DNA of 64,000 bases from Candidatus Thermokryptus mobilis (GCF_900070205.1 NZ_FAOO01000002.1:62001-126000); one strand, 5' to 3'. Numbered from the stretch's first letter, positions 36,927-46,466 are shown. The notes: generated by a model not told the origin, from the sequence alone. Numbers and translations are program-made.

Positions 36927-37500
36927 AGAGATAAAGCAAATCCTGAAAATGTATCTTGAGGATGAGATTTTCTCTCAGATTGAGTTTTTAAGCTCTGATG
37001 ATTTTCAAATCCCGGAAATAGAAGAAGACGGGGAAACATATGAAGAGAACGCTTTAAAGAAAGCGAGGGAAGTTTACAAATTTACCGGGCTTCCATCTAT
37101 CGCGGATGATAGCGGTATAGAAGTTGAAATTTTGGGTGGAAGACCCGGGGTCTTCTCGGCAAGATATGCTGGTGAGGGGGCAACAGATGAAGAGAATAAT
37201 AAAAAGCTCCTAAAAGAGCTTGAAAATGTCCCGATTGAAGAGAGGAAAGCAAAATTTAAATGTGTAATCGCTTATGTTGATTCAGTTGAAGAGAGAATTT
37301 TTTACGCTGAGACATTGGGGAAGGTTATTTTTGAACCGCTTGGAGATGGTGGATTTGGCTACGATCCGCTTTTTTTACCTGACGGTTTTGACTTAACATA
37401 TGCTCAACTCCCAAGGGAAGTAAAAAACAGGATAAGTCACAGATCAAAGGCGCTTAAAAAGTTTGCCGAGTTTTTAACGCTAAAACTAAAACAAAGATAA
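36886..37500 (+). CDS. rdgB: RdgB/HAM1 non-canonical purine NTP pyrophosphatase
   Basis: 204 residues. It hydrolyses ITP, dITP and XTP to monophosphates, keeping them out of nucleic acids. Motifs: ATRNKNK at the N-terminus, ADDSGIEVEILGGRPGV near 76, GFGYDPLF near 160 and ISHRSKAL at the end. The start is a GTG at 36886, well inside the upstream SemiSWEET-like gene; the family N-terminus (KIVLATRN) begins exactly there. Confidence 0.95.
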   Translation: MKIVLATRNKNKVEEIKQILKMYLEDEIFSQIEFLSSDDFQIPEIEEDGETYEENALKKAREVYKFTGLPSIADDSGIEVEILGGRPGVFSARYAGEGATDEENNKKLLKELENVPIEERKAKFKCVIAYVDSVEERIFYAETLGKVIFEPLGDGGFGYDPLFLPDGFDLTYAQLPREVKNRISHRSKALKKFAEFLTLKLKQR

Positions 37501-37507
37501 GTTTAAA

Positions 37508-38803
37508 ATGAAGACGACCAAAAGCGAAAAACTTTTTAAAAAAGCCTTAAACTTAATTCCAGGTGGGGTTAATTCACCAGTGAGAGCTTTCAAGGCGGTA
37601 AATTCAAAACCACTTTTTATAACAAAGGCATCCGGTTCAAAAATTTGGGATGCTGATGGAAATAAGTTCATTGACTATGTGATGTCGTGGGGACCTTTAA
37701 TTTTAGGACATGCTCACCCGGAGGTTATTTCAGCGGTTAAAAATGTTTTGAAAAACGGGACAAGTTACGGCGCTCCAACGGAGATTGAAGTCAAGTTAGC
37801 TGAACTCATTAAAAAAATGATGCCATCTGTTGAACTTGTCAGAATGGTTAACTCTGGAACTGAAGCGACGATGAGTGCAATTCGCTTGGCAAGGGCTTAT
37901 ACTGGGAGAAAGAAAATTATAAAGTTTGAGGGTTGCTATCACGGTCATGCCGATAGCTTTCTTGTAAAAGCCGGCTCCGGGGCAACAACGCTTGGAATAC
38001 CAAGTAGCCCAGGCGTCCCAGATGAAATGGCGGGTTTGACGCTGAACGCAAAATTCAACGATATAAACTCGGTTGAAAAACTCGTCAAAGAAAATAAAAA
38101 TGAAATCGCTTGCATCATAGTTGAACCAGTTCCCGGGAATATGGGTGTCGTATTACCAGAGGATAACTTTCTTTTGAAACTAAGACAAATCTGTGACGAG
38201 GAGAAAATCCTACTTATATTTGATGAGGTAATAACTGGATTTCGTCTTGCCCCAGGTGGGGCTCAGGAATTTTTCGGGGTCAAAGCTGACCTCACGACGC
38301 TTGGAAAAATCATAGGTGGCGGATTCCCAGTTGGAGCTTATGGAGGTAAAAAGGAAATTATGGAACTTGTTGCCCCATCAGGACCAGTTTATCAAGCTGG
38401 AACTTTATCCGGAAACCCAGTTGCTATGACAGCAGGTTATACGACGCTTAAAATTTTATACGAAAACAGAAAAAGAATTTATAAACAGCTTGAAGAAAAA
38501 GCTAAAACTCTCGCTGAAAACTTCAAAGCGATCTCCAAAAAGAACAATGTGAAAATTCAGATCAATCAAATTGCTTCAATGATGACCGTTTTCTTTGCTG
38601 AAAGTGAAGTTAAAGATTATGGCACTGCCTTAAAATCTGATACTAACAAATTTGCTCGTTTTTTCAATTTGATGCTTGAAAATGGCGTTTACCTTCCACC
38701 ATCACAATTTGAGGCGATGTTCCTTTCAACAGCTCACAGCGATGATGACATTGAAAAGACGATAATCGCATTTGAAAACTCAATAAAAAAATTAACACTT
38801 TGA
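37508..38803 (+). CDS. hemL: Glutamate-1-semialdehyde 2,1-aminomutase HemL
   Basis: 431 residues, PLP enzyme that turns glutamate-1-semialdehyde into 5-aminolevulinate, so this organism uses the C5 haem pathway. Seen: NLIPGGVNSPVRAF near the start, GTEATMSAIRLARA, GCYHGHAD, FDEVITGFR and the PLP lysine at about 267 in LGKIIGGGFP. Normal length. It stops at 38803 with a TTGA overlap into the next gene. Confidence 0.97.
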   Translation: MKTTKSEKLFKKALNLIPGGVNSPVRAFKAVNSKPLFITKASGSKIWDADGNKFIDYVMSWGPLILGHAHPEVISAVKNVLKNGTSYGAPTEIEVKLAELIKKMMPSVELVRMVNSGTEATMSAIRLARAYTGRKKIIKFEGCYHGHADSFLVKAGSGATTLGIPSSPGVPDEMAGLTLNAKFNDINSVEKLVKENKNEIACIIVEPVPGNMGVVLPEDNFLLKLRQICDEEKILLIFDEVITGFRLAPGGAQEFFGVKADLTTLGKIIGGGFPVGAYGGKKEIMELVAPSGPVYQAGTLSGNPVAMTAGYTTLKILYENRKRIYKQLEEKAKTLAENFKAISKKNNVKIQINQIASMMTVFFAESEVKDYGTALKSDTNKFARFFNLMLENGVYLPPSQFEAMFLSTAHSDDDIEKTIIAFENSIKKLTL

Positions 38804-39642
38804 GACCACTCCGCGAATTTGCGAAATTAACATTTTTGACCTTTTGTTTCAGCTTAAACATCATAGCTGATTCAACCCGGGTTAATCCATATCGCCTTGG
38901 CGTTGTGCTTGGGACGACCGCTGGGATTTTCACGCTCGCACATGTTCAACAATACAGCTCCTGGTGGAAGGGTGAACTAACGAAATTTCATTTCAAAGAT
39001 GATTTCAATCAGGTCCTAAATTCTGACAAACTCGGTCACGCTTATTTTTCATTTCTAATATCGGATTTGCTCGGGAGGTCTCTTGAATGGTCTGGCGTCA
39101 GAAAAGATAAAGCTATCTTACTTGGTGCCGTTGCAAGTTTGATTTTTCAGACATATGTTGAAGTTGAAGATGGGTTCAGACCATCGCTCGGGTTTAGCGT
39201 AAGCGACGAGGTTTCAAATTTCATAGGCGCTTTCCTCCCCCTTTTCAAAGAGAAATTCACAATGCTTAAAATTGTGAATTTTAAAATGAGCGTCTTCCCC
39301 TCAGAAAAATTTAAATCGGGAGCGCATAGATTCATAGTTGATGACTACGAGAGTTTATATTTTTGGTTGTGTTTTGATGTAGCTGAAATCCTGAAATTAA
39401 AACAACTTAAACTCTGGACATTTGATATATTTGACCTCGCCATCGGTTACAGTGTTAAGAAAATTGATTGGAAGGGAAACGGGGAAAGGGAATTATTTCT
39501 ATCGCTTGACTATGACTTGAGTAAAATCCCGACGAAGATATGGTTTCTAAAACAAATTCTTCACTTGTTCAACTATTATCATTTACCCGCCCCAACTTTA
39601 CAAATCAAACCAATGGTGAGATTTTTCATCATTAAAATTTAA
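38800..39642 (+). CDS. DUF2279/YfiM-like envelope protein
   Basis: 280 residues with a hydrophobic N-terminus (signal-like: LTFLTFCFSLNIIAD). Residues 30-155 match the YfiM/DUF2279 family: DKLGHAYFSF near 77, FQTYVEVEDGF near 115 and SVSDEVSNFIGA. The rest is beta-rich and unrecognised. The start is a TTG overlapping the hemL stop; no ATG is available nearby. It runs 11 nt into the convergent receiver-kinase gene. Function unknown; probably at the outer membrane. Confidence 0.7.
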   Translation: MRPLREFAKLTFLTFCFSLNIIADSTRVNPYRLGVVLGTTAGIFTLAHVQQYSSWWKGELTKFHFKDDFNQVLNSDKLGHAYFSFLISDLLGRSLEWSGVRKDKAILLGAVASLIFQTYVEVEDGFRPSLGFSVSDEVSNFIGAFLPLFKEKFTMLKIVNFKMSVFPSEKFKSGAHRFIVDDYESLYFWLCFDVAEILKLKQLKLWTFDIFDLAIGYSVKKIDWKGNGERELFLSLDYDLSKIPTKIWFLKQILHLFNYYHLPAPTLQIKPMVRFFIIKI

Positions 39643-40735
39643 ACCCCTTTGGAATTTGAATCAAGAACGCTGTTCCCCCTTCAAATGGTTCAGCCCATAT
39701 TTTCCCATTGTGTGCCTCAATTATGATCCTACATATCATCAAGCCAAGGTCTTTATATCTTGGGATTTTCTGCTTCAGCGCTTGCTTATATCTGTCAAAG
39801 ATATACTCTGCTTCTTCTATTTCAATTTTGGTATTTTTGTCCCAAACCTTTATAATGCAAGATGTCTCATCGTCTTTTAAAGAAATTTCCACATCCCTAC
39901 CGCCAGTGTTGAAAATTGCGTCAAATAAAAGTTCAAAAACACGAGAAACCTTTTTAATATCAACCTCCAAATTAACATCCAAGTCAGAGGAGAAATTTAT
40001 GGTGAGGTCTTTATACTTTTGATCGTTTTTAAACCTGTTTATCACTCCTTGAATGAGATGGGCGATATTAGCGTTTTCCCTTATGATTTTATCAATGTTA
40101 AGTTCAAGGCGTGAAAGTTCAAGGTATTCATCAAGAAGCTTGATGTGGTTGTTTATCGCCGATTCAGCGATATCAAGTATGAGTTTTTGATCTTCCGTCA
40201 ATTCACCGAATTTATCTTTGAGTGCGAGTTCAAATGTCGCTTTTATAACCGAGATGGTATTTTTAAGGTCTTGGACGAGAAGGTATGTAAATTCAGAGCG
40301 AAGTTTTTTAATTTCGTCATTTGCCTTTTTTATCTTCAAGACGGTGCCGACACGAATTAAAAGCTCCTCAATGTTCACCGGCTTTGGCAAAAACTCCGTC
40401 GCACCAAGTTCAAAAACTGTCCTAACACTATATGGATCTGAATTTGCGGAAAGGATTATAACTGGTATATCTCTCGTTTCAACATTTGATTTTAAAATCC
40501 TCATCGCTTCGTATCCGTCCATAACTGGCATTTGCAGGTCAAGAAGTATAACATCTGGTTTTGAACTTTTCGCAAGCTCAACACATTCAGCGCCATTTTC
40601 AGCACTTACAACTTCATATCCCTCGTCTTGGAGGAAAGTTGAGAAAATGAGGCGTGTTGTTGGCTCATCCTCAGCTATTAAAATTTTGTCGGGCACTTCC
40701 AAACTAAATTTTGTTTTTTCATATGATTTTAACAC
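39632..40735 (-). CDS. Receiver fused to a degenerate histidine kinase (pseudokinase)
   Basis: 367 residues. An intact receiver at 15-135 (AEDE near 21, phosphosite Asp66 in ILLDLQMP, PKPV lysine) is followed by a HisKA/HATPase pair that has lost key residues: the H-box reads LVQDLKNTIS, with Gln155 (codon CAA) where His belongs; the N-box reads LLFDAIFN; the D-box reads DKNTKI instead of DxGxG. The G2 region keeps DLGLMICRIIIEAHNG. It is probably a phosphorylation-controlled scaffold, not a kinase. The start is a GTG at 40735. Confidence 0.85.
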   Translation of the reverse strand: MLKSYEKTKFSLEVPDKILIAEDEPTTRLIFSTFLQDEGYEVVSAENGAECVELAKSSKPDVILLDLQMPVMDGYEAMRILKSNVETRDIPVIILSANSDPYSVRTVFELGATEFLPKPVNIEELLIRVGTVLKIKKANDEIKKLRSEFTYLLVQDLKNTISVIKATFELALKDKFGELTEDQKLILDIAESAINNHIKLLDEYLELSRLELNIDKIIRENANIAHLIQGVINRFKNDQKYKDLTINFSSDLDVNLEVDIKKVSRVFELLFDAIFNTGGRDVEISLKDDETSCIIKVWDKNTKIEIEEAEYIFDRYKQALKQKIPRYKDLGLMICRIIIEAHNGKIWAEPFEGGTAFLIQIPKGFKF

Positions 40736-40817
40736 AAATCCGAAAAAATTTCAAGTTTTTGCTTTAAAAAGGTCAAAGCGTTAATTTTAACAGAGGAAAA
40801 ATTTTGAAGTCAAGGAA

Positions 40818-41585
40818 ATGGAAAGCTTCTTCGTTGATCCGAAAAACATAAGAAATGGGCTGGCAAAGATTGAAGGCGAAGAATACCATCACCTCGCTCA
40901 TTCGTTAAGAAAGAGGGTTGGGGAAAGGATACTTCTTTTTGATGGGAGCGGTAAAGTTTACATGGCAACGATCACCAAAATAACAAAGGAATACGCTGAA
41001 TGTGAAATCATTAATGAAAATTTTATGCTTGGTGAAATTGAAGCTGAAATCGCCGTGGCACAAGCAATTTTAAAAAATACGGATAGATTTGAATTCGCGA
41101 TTGAAAAACTAACCGAAATCGGCATAAAAAGGATAATCCCGATCATCACATCAAGGGTTATATCACCGAAATCAAAAATAGACAGATGGCAAAAGATAAT
41201 ACTTTCCGCCTGCAAACAATCAAACAGAGCAATTATACCTGAAATAGACGAACCGATTAAGTTTGACGAACTCCTTGAGATATCATCCAAGTTTGAAATA
41301 AAAATCATATTTCACGAGAGCGAGTCAACGGAATTTAAACGAGGTTTTCTTTTTGATCACCTCAAGAAAATTAAAAATGCAAATTCAATCATACTTGCTG
41401 TTGGTCCTGAAGGTGGTTTTACAGAAGATGAAATTTCAAAAGCGGTTAGATTTGGGTTTGAGGTTGTCTCACTCGGACAAAGAAGATTACGCTCCGAGAC
41501 AGCAAGTATAGTTGGAGCTGGGGTCATAGCCCAATTCATATTTGCAAATTTAAAAAGAAAGGAAATTGAAGATTGCAGAAGGTAG
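40818..41585 (+). CDS. rsmE: 16S rRNA m3U1498 methyltransferase RsmE
   Basis: 255 residues of the SPOUT (alpha/beta-knot) class. N-terminal PUA-like part (EEYHHLAHSLRKRVGE), then the knot with AVGPEGGFTEDEI near 195 and LGQRRLRSETAS near 222, both diagnostic. It methylates N3 of U1498 in 16S rRNA. The end overlaps the ABC ATPase gene by 13 nt. Confidence 0.96.
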   Translation: MESFFVDPKNIRNGLAKIEGEEYHHLAHSLRKRVGERILLFDGSGKVYMATITKITKEYAECEIINENFMLGEIEAEIAVAQAILKNTDRFEFAIEKLTEIGIKRIIPIITSRVISPKSKIDRWQKIILSACKQSNRAIIPEIDEPIKFDELLEISSKFEIKIIFHESESTEFKRGFLFDHLKKIKNANSIILAVGPEGGFTEDEISKAVRFGFEVVSLGQRRLRSETASIVGAGVIAQFIFANLKRKEIEDCRR

Positions 41586-42340
41586 TCGCAAAAGACCTGA
41601 AAAAGCATTTCAAAACTGGGAAAAAAATTATAAAAGCAGTTAACGGTGTTGACATCTCAATAAAAGAGGGTGAAGTTGTAGCGCTTGTTGGGGAGTCAGG
41701 CAGTGGCAAATCAACGCTCGGGAAGTTGCTTTTAAAATTAATTGAACCGGACGCCGGTGAGATATTCTTCAACGGGATGAATATAACCGACCTTGATAAA
41801 AATGAGATTAGACCTTTGAGGAGAAAAATGCAGATGATATTTCAAGACCCGTTTACTACCTTTAACCCCATTTATAAAATAGGGACACAAATAATTGAAG
41901 CGATCAAGTTTCACAAAATTGTTGATGAAAATTCAGCAGAAGATTATCTCGCGGAATTTATGAGGATGGTTGCGCTTCATCCAGATATATTGAAAAAATA
42001 TCCACACCAATTGAGTGGCGGTCAACTACAAAGATGTGCCATCGTCAGAGCGATTTCACTAAAACCAGAATTTTTAGTCTGTGATGAAATCATATCAGCA
42101 CTTGATGTCTCGGCTCAAGTCCAAATAATTGACCTTCTGAAAATGCTTGAAGGGGAACTGAAACTAACGATACTATTTATAACGCACGATATAGGAGTAG
42201 CAAGAAGAATTGCAAAAAATGCACTTGTGATGAAGGATGGTAAAATAGTTGAAAGTGGAGTTATTGAGAAAATTCTCTACGATCCGAGCGAGGATTACAC
42301 GAGGAAATTAATAAGTTCTGTCTTAAGCATCAAAAAATAA
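41573..42340 (+). CDS. Lone oligopeptide-type ABC transporter ATPase (DppF/OppF-like)
   Basis: 255 residues: Walker A GESGSGKST near 40-48, Q-loop in MIFQDPF, signature LSGGQLQRCAIVRA near 145 and Walker B FLVCDEI with ALDVSAQVQ. This is the PepT/DppF class of nickel or peptide importers, normally encoded with permeases and a binding protein; none lies here. The start is a TTG inside rsmE. It may serve a transporter elsewhere. Confidence 0.88.
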   Translation: MQKVVAKDLKKHFKTGKKIIKAVNGVDISIKEGEVVALVGESGSGKSTLGKLLLKLIEPDAGEIFFNGMNITDLDKNEIRPLRRKMQMIFQDPFTTFNPIYKIGTQIIEAIKFHKIVDENSAEDYLAEFMRMVALHPDILKKYPHQLSGGQLQRCAIVRAISLKPEFLVCDEIISALDVSAQVQIIDLLKMLEGELKLTILFITHDIGVARRIAKNALVMKDGKIVESGVIEKILYDPSEDYTRKLISSVLSIKK

Positions 42341-42353
42341 AAACAACATCACA

Positions 42354-43925
42354 ATGAAATTAAAATCAATCAACCCCGCAACACTTGAGGTTTTAGCTGA
42401 AATTGAAACGACGCCAATTGACAAAGTTTTTGAAATAGCGGAAAAAGCACAACTTGCTTTTAAAAGCTGGTCATCTAAAACAATTGATGAAAGGTTGGGA
42501 CTTTTAAAAAGGGCGAGGGGAATTTTTTATGAAATTAAAGATGAACTTGCAAGATTGATAACGCTTGAAAATGGTAAACCGATAGTTGAATCATATTCAA
42601 TGGAAATTTTCCCAACGCTTGACCTCTTTGACTTTTACATAAAAAACGCCAAAAAAATTTTGAAAAGGAAGAAAGTTCGCTCCCAAATCCCCTTGTTCTG
42701 GATCAAAAGAAATTACATACATTTTGAACCGCTCGGTGTTGTCGCTGTGATTTCACCGTGGAATTACCCGCTTTTGCTCCCAATTGCTCCGATAATATCT
42801 GCACTCGTTGCCGGTAATTGTGTTATTTTTAAACCTTCTGAATACACGAGCTTGATTGGGTTGAAGATTGCTGAAATTTTCCATAAGGCGGGATTTCCAG
42901 ATGGCGTTTTTAATATCGTCATAGGTTATGGTGATGTCGGCGAAGCACTCGTGAATTCAAACATTGATAAAATTTCCTTCACTGGAAGCACAAAAACAGG
43001 ACGCCTAATTATGCAAAATGCAAGTAAAAAACCAATCCCAGTCACACTTGAACTTGGTGGCAAGGACCCGATGATCGTTTTTGACGATGTTGATATTGAA
43101 ACTTCAGCCACATCAGCTGTATGGAGCGCATTTGCAAATGCTGGGCAAACCTGCGTCTCGGTTGAGGTCTGTTATGTCCATGAGAAAATTTTTCAAGAAT
43201 TTGTTGAAAAAGTCGTTGAGAAGACAAAAAAACTTAAAATTGGCAACGGACTTGACCCAGATGTTGAAATAGGTCCAATAAACAACGAAAAACAGCTCAA
43301 GATAATTGAAAACCAGATTCAAGACGCGATTTCAAAGGGAGCGAAGATACTAACTGGAGGCAAAAGGATAAAACCAAAAGATAAAAACGGAAGTGAACTT
43401 GCAGGCTATTTCTTTGAACCGACAGTTATAATTGATGTTGACAATTCAATGCTTTTAATGAAGGAGGAGACATTCGGACCTGTCCTACCGATATTAAGTT
43501 TTAAAGACGAGGATGAAGTCGTTGAAAAGGTAAATTCAAGCGAATACGGACTTTCAGCAAGCGTTTGGACCAAAGATAAAAAAAGAGCAGAAAGGGTCGT
43601 TGAGAAAATAAAATCGGGCTCTGTCCTTGTTAATGAATGCATCGTCCATTACGGGGATGCAAAAGCACCGTGCGGAGGTGTAAAGTCAAGCGGTTTCGGT
43701 AGAGTTCACTCCGAATTTGGTCTCTATGATATGGTCAATATAAAATTTGAAAGCTTTGATTATATCTCATCATACCGACTTTGGTGGTACGGCTACGATG
43801 AGAAACTTTTAAACACGATGAAGAAAGCGATCGCTTTTCTCTACTCGCCTTCGTTAACTGAAAAGTTGAAATCAGCGCCGGGTCTTCTTTTAAACCTGTT
43901 CAGAAAAAATGAAAGCAAAATATAG
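42354..43925 (+). CDS. Aldehyde dehydrogenase family protein
   Basis: 523 residues. Catalytic Cys267 lies in NAGQTCVSVE, the general base Glu233 in LELGGKDP, and the NAD-binding SFTGSTKTGR near 205. A C-terminal extension of about 50 residues with hydrophobic and basic segments (LLLNLFRKNES) suggests membrane attachment, as in fatty-aldehyde dehydrogenases; that is inference. It follows the ABC ATPase by 13 nt. A convergent phosphatase gene ends 5 nt after it. Confidence 0.9.
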   Translation: MKLKSINPATLEVLAEIETTPIDKVFEIAEKAQLAFKSWSSKTIDERLGLLKRARGIFYEIKDELARLITLENGKPIVESYSMEIFPTLDLFDFYIKNAKKILKRKKVRSQIPLFWIKRNYIHFEPLGVVAVISPWNYPLLLPIAPIISALVAGNCVIFKPSEYTSLIGLKIAEIFHKAGFPDGVFNIVIGYGDVGEALVNSNIDKISFTGSTKTGRLIMQNASKKPIPVTLELGGKDPMIVFDDVDIETSATSAVWSAFANAGQTCVSVEVCYVHEKIFQEFVEKVVEKTKKLKIGNGLDPDVEIGPINNEKQLKIIENQIQDAISKGAKILTGGKRIKPKDKNGSELAGYFFEPTVIIDVDNSMLLMKEETFGPVLPILSFKDEDEVVEKVNSSEYGLSASVWTKDKKRAERVVEKIKSGSVLVNECIVHYGDAKAPCGGVKSSGFGRVHSEFGLYDMVNIKFESFDYISSYRLWWYGYDEKLLNTMKKAIAFLYSPSLTEKLKSAPGLLLNLFRKNESKI

Positions 43926-43930
43926 AGATT

Positions 43931-44650
43931 TCACCTCTCTGAGTTTAACTTTACGATGTAAACTCCTGTGAAATATCCAATCGCAGAACCAAGGAATACA
44001 TCCGAAAACCAATGTTGATTGTTATAGACCCTCGCCAAAGCGGTTAAAACAGCTGGTGTGTAAATTATCGCTTTTACAATTTTATTTTCAAATCGTGACG
44101 CTAAAACACTTGAAATCGCAAACGAAAGGGTCGCATGCCCGGATGGAAGCGAATAATATGGGTTACCTTTAAAACTAAACGGGCGGAACTTAAATTTATC
44201 ACCGCTCACAAAAGGTCTTTCCCTTCCGAAGGCGACTTTTAAAACAGTTGTAACCGTCCCAGCGAACACCCCTGATTCAAAAACCATTAGTCCTGTCTCT
44301 CTTAATTCTCCTTCGTTAAGCAAAAGCCCGCTCAAATAAAGCGAGCCTGAAATTACACCGAAAACCCAGACAGTGCCATAATAACTGTCAATTTTCATCA
44401 GCGTTGTAAAAAAGTCATTGTCAATTTTTTGAATATCTTTGTTTAAGTGATCAAATCCAAAAAGAGCTATTGTCCCAAATCCAACAAACGCCAAATTAAC
44501 ACGATCGCGAGCATTGAAATTTAACGGCGCAGTAAAATAATTTTTTGCATTCTTTGAGAACAATTTTATATCCGCGCTGACTCTGTCATACAAACCTTGA
44601 GCGAAAGAGACTTGAAACGAAAAAATGAACAGAAGAAGTAAATTTCTCAT
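43931..44650 (-). CDS. PAP2-family membrane phosphatase
   Basis: 239 residues with a signal-like N-terminus (MRNLLLLFIFSFQVSFAQ). The three PAP2 motifs are present: KVAFGRERP, PSGHATLSFA and ARVYNNQHWFSDVF. Members remove phosphate from phosphatidic acid, undecaprenyl pyrophosphate or lipid A. I chose the ATG at 44650; the in-frame codon at 44704 would place the start inside the upstream terminator hairpin. Confidence 0.88.
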   Translation of the reverse strand: MRNLLLLFIFSFQVSFAQGLYDRVSADIKLFSKNAKNYFTAPLNFNARDRVNLAFVGFGTIALFGFDHLNKDIQKIDNDFFTTLMKIDSYYGTVWVFGVISGSLYLSGLLLNEGELRETGLMVFESGVFAGTVTTVLKVAFGRERPFVSGDKFKFRPFSFKGNPYYSLPSGHATLSFAISSVLASRFENKIVKAIIYTPAVLTALARVYNNQHWFSDVFLGSAIGYFTGVYIVKLNSER

Positions 44651-44672
44651 CTTACCGAGAAAATTTTTTAAT

Positions 44673-44700
44673 AAAAAACCCCGACCGTAAAGTCGGGGCT
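44673..44700 (-). terminator. Rho-independent terminator of the transhydrogenase operon
   Basis: On the minus strand, CCCCGAC (44698-44692) pairs with GTCGGGG (44685-44679) around a 6-nt loop, followed by six Ts (44678-44673). It lies just after the pntB stop and before the PAP2 start. Confidence 0.92.
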
Positions 44701-44724
44701 TCAAAGACCTCGCGATTTAATTCT

Positions 44725-46110
44725 TTATGACTCTTTCAAAGCGTTTATAAGTTCTTGGACCATTTTCTTCGCATCGCCAAATAACATCAATGTGTTATCA
44801 GCTGCAAAAAGTGGATTTGGTATGCCAGCAAACCCAGGGGCTAAACTTCTTTTGATTACAACAACTGTTTTTGATTTATCAACATCAAGTATTGGCATCC
44901 CAGCGATCGGGCTATTTGAGTCGGTTCGTGCAAGCGGATTTACAACATCATTTGCACCAATCACAATTGAAACATCCGTCTGTTCAAATGTCGGGTTTAT
45001 TTCATCCATTTCTTTTAATTTTTCATATGGTATATTCGCTTCAGCTAGAAGAACATTCATATGCCCGGGCATCCTTCCAGCAACAGGGTGAATTGCGAAT
45101 TCAACTTCTATACCTTTTGATTCAAGGATTTTCATAAGGTCGCGAATAGCAAATTGCGCTTGCGAGACAGCCATACCGTAGCCGGGGACAATGACAACTC
45201 TTCTTGCATTTTCAAGCAACATAGCAACTTCTTCCGGTGTTGCGGACTTTATCTTCCCACCATAAATTTTGTCCTCGTCGGTCTCTGCGACAATCTCACC
45301 GAAACCTCCAAACAAAACATTCAAAAGTGACCTATTCATCGCCTTGCACATAAGATTAGTCAATATAATTCCAGAGGCACCGACCAAAGAACCAGAAATT
45401 ATCAAAACATTATTGTTCAAAACAAAACCCGTCGCACAAGCAGCTAATCCCGAATAAGAGTTCAAAAGCGATATAACAACTGGCATATCAGCACCACCTA
45501 TCGGAATCGTAAGCAAAACGCCAAGAACGGAAGCAGAAGCAGTCAAGTACCAGTAATAATTCATTTCCCTTTCCGTCCCAAAAATAACACCGAAAACGAT
45601 TGACGCTAAAAGGAACAAAACTTTTACAAAATGTTCACCTTTATAACGGATGGGTCGTTCTTCAATCAATCCTTCAAGCTTTGCAAAAGCCACTAAACTT
45701 CCCCAGAAAGTCACAGCACCAATTATCCCTGATGCTACGGTTGCAACTGTTTCTTGAGCCCCCATTGTTTTTCCTACTTCTACCGCCTCAATAAATGCAA
45801 GCGCAGCTACTAAAGCTGATGCACCACCACCAAAACCATTAAAAATAGCAACCATCTGAGGCATTGATGTCATCGGGACCTTCAAAGCAGATATAGTCCC
45901 AACGACAGCACCAATTAAAAGACCGAGAATTATAAGCTCATAACTTACAATTGCTTTATCCATTAATGTGACGACAATTGCTATCAACATCCCAAGTGCA
46001 CCGAGGAGATTCCCCCTTACAGCTGTTCTCGGATGCGACAAACCTTTCAGAGCGAAGATAAATAATGCAGCTGAAATTAAATACGCTATATTTACAATTG
46101 CCTGTGGCAT
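44725..46110 (-). CDS. pntB: Proton-translocating NAD(P)+ transhydrogenase subunit beta
   Basis: 461 residues: about nine membrane helices, then the soluble NADP(H)-binding domain (about 285-461; PGYGMAVSQAQFA, HPVAGRMPGHMNVLLAEA, KRSLAPGFAGIPNP). It couples proton movement to hydride transfer from NADH to NADP+. The three genes follow in the order pntAA, pntAB, pntB and end at the hairpin at 44673. Confidence 0.97.
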   Translation of the reverse strand: MPQAIVNIAYLISAALFIFALKGLSHPRTAVRGNLLGALGMLIAIVVTLMDKAIVSYELIILGLLIGAVVGTISALKVPMTSMPQMVAIFNGFGGGASALVAALAFIEAVEVGKTMGAQETVATVASGIIGAVTFWGSLVAFAKLEGLIEERPIRYKGEHFVKVLFLLASIVFGVIFGTEREMNYYWYLTASASVLGVLLTIPIGGADMPVVISLLNSYSGLAACATGFVLNNNVLIISGSLVGASGIILTNLMCKAMNRSLLNVLFGGFGEIVAETDEDKIYGGKIKSATPEEVAMLLENARRVVIVPGYGMAVSQAQFAIRDLMKILESKGIEVEFAIHPVAGRMPGHMNVLLAEANIPYEKLKEMDEINPTFEQTDVSIVIGANDVVNPLARTDSNSPIAGMPILDVDKSKTVVVIKRSLAPGFAGIPNPLFAADNTLMLFGDAKKMVQELINALKES

Positions 46111-46140
46111 AGCAGGTTCTTTTTTGTTTTAATTAAAGCG

Positions 46141-46443
46141 TTATTTTTCACTTTTTCTATCGGTCTTAGGTTTCTGGAACATTTCAAGCATTCTATGTGT
46201 CACAAGGAAACCGCCAACGACATTGACTGTTGCAAAAGCAACAGCAATAACACCAAGCACAGATGCAAGCGTTGTATATTTAGCACCAGCTGCGATTAAC
46301 GAGCCAATTATCGTGATTCCAGAAATCGCATTTGAACCAGACATCAAAGGAGTATGTAAAATCGGTGGGACCTTTGTTATAACTTCAAAACCGACAAATA
46401 AAGCAAGTACAAAAACTGTTAGAGCCGGAATGAAGGTGTCCAT
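46141..46443 (-). CDS. pntAB: NAD(P)+ transhydrogenase subunit alpha, part 2 (membrane)
   Basis: 100 residues with three membrane helices; GFEVITKVPPILHTPLMSGSNAISG is the typical N-terminal half. It is the membrane part of the split alpha subunit. Gene spacing is 23 nt from pntAA and 30 nt to pntB. Confidence 0.95.
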   Translation of the reverse strand: MDTFIPALTVFVLALFVGFEVITKVPPILHTPLMSGSNAISGITIIGSLIAAGAKYTTLASVLGVIAVAFATVNVVGGFLVTHRMLEMFQKPKTDRKSEK

Positions 46444-46466
46444 GTTCGTTTTGAAAAATTTTGTTT

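Noticed and set aside
40218-40784. Plus-strand 188-residue frame antisense to the receiver-pseudokinase
   Set aside because: The minus-strand gene has a clear receiver domain; this frame is its shadow.
43924-43940. Small AGAGA/TCTCT hairpin between convergent genes as a terminator
   Set aside because: Only 5 bp with no T-run.
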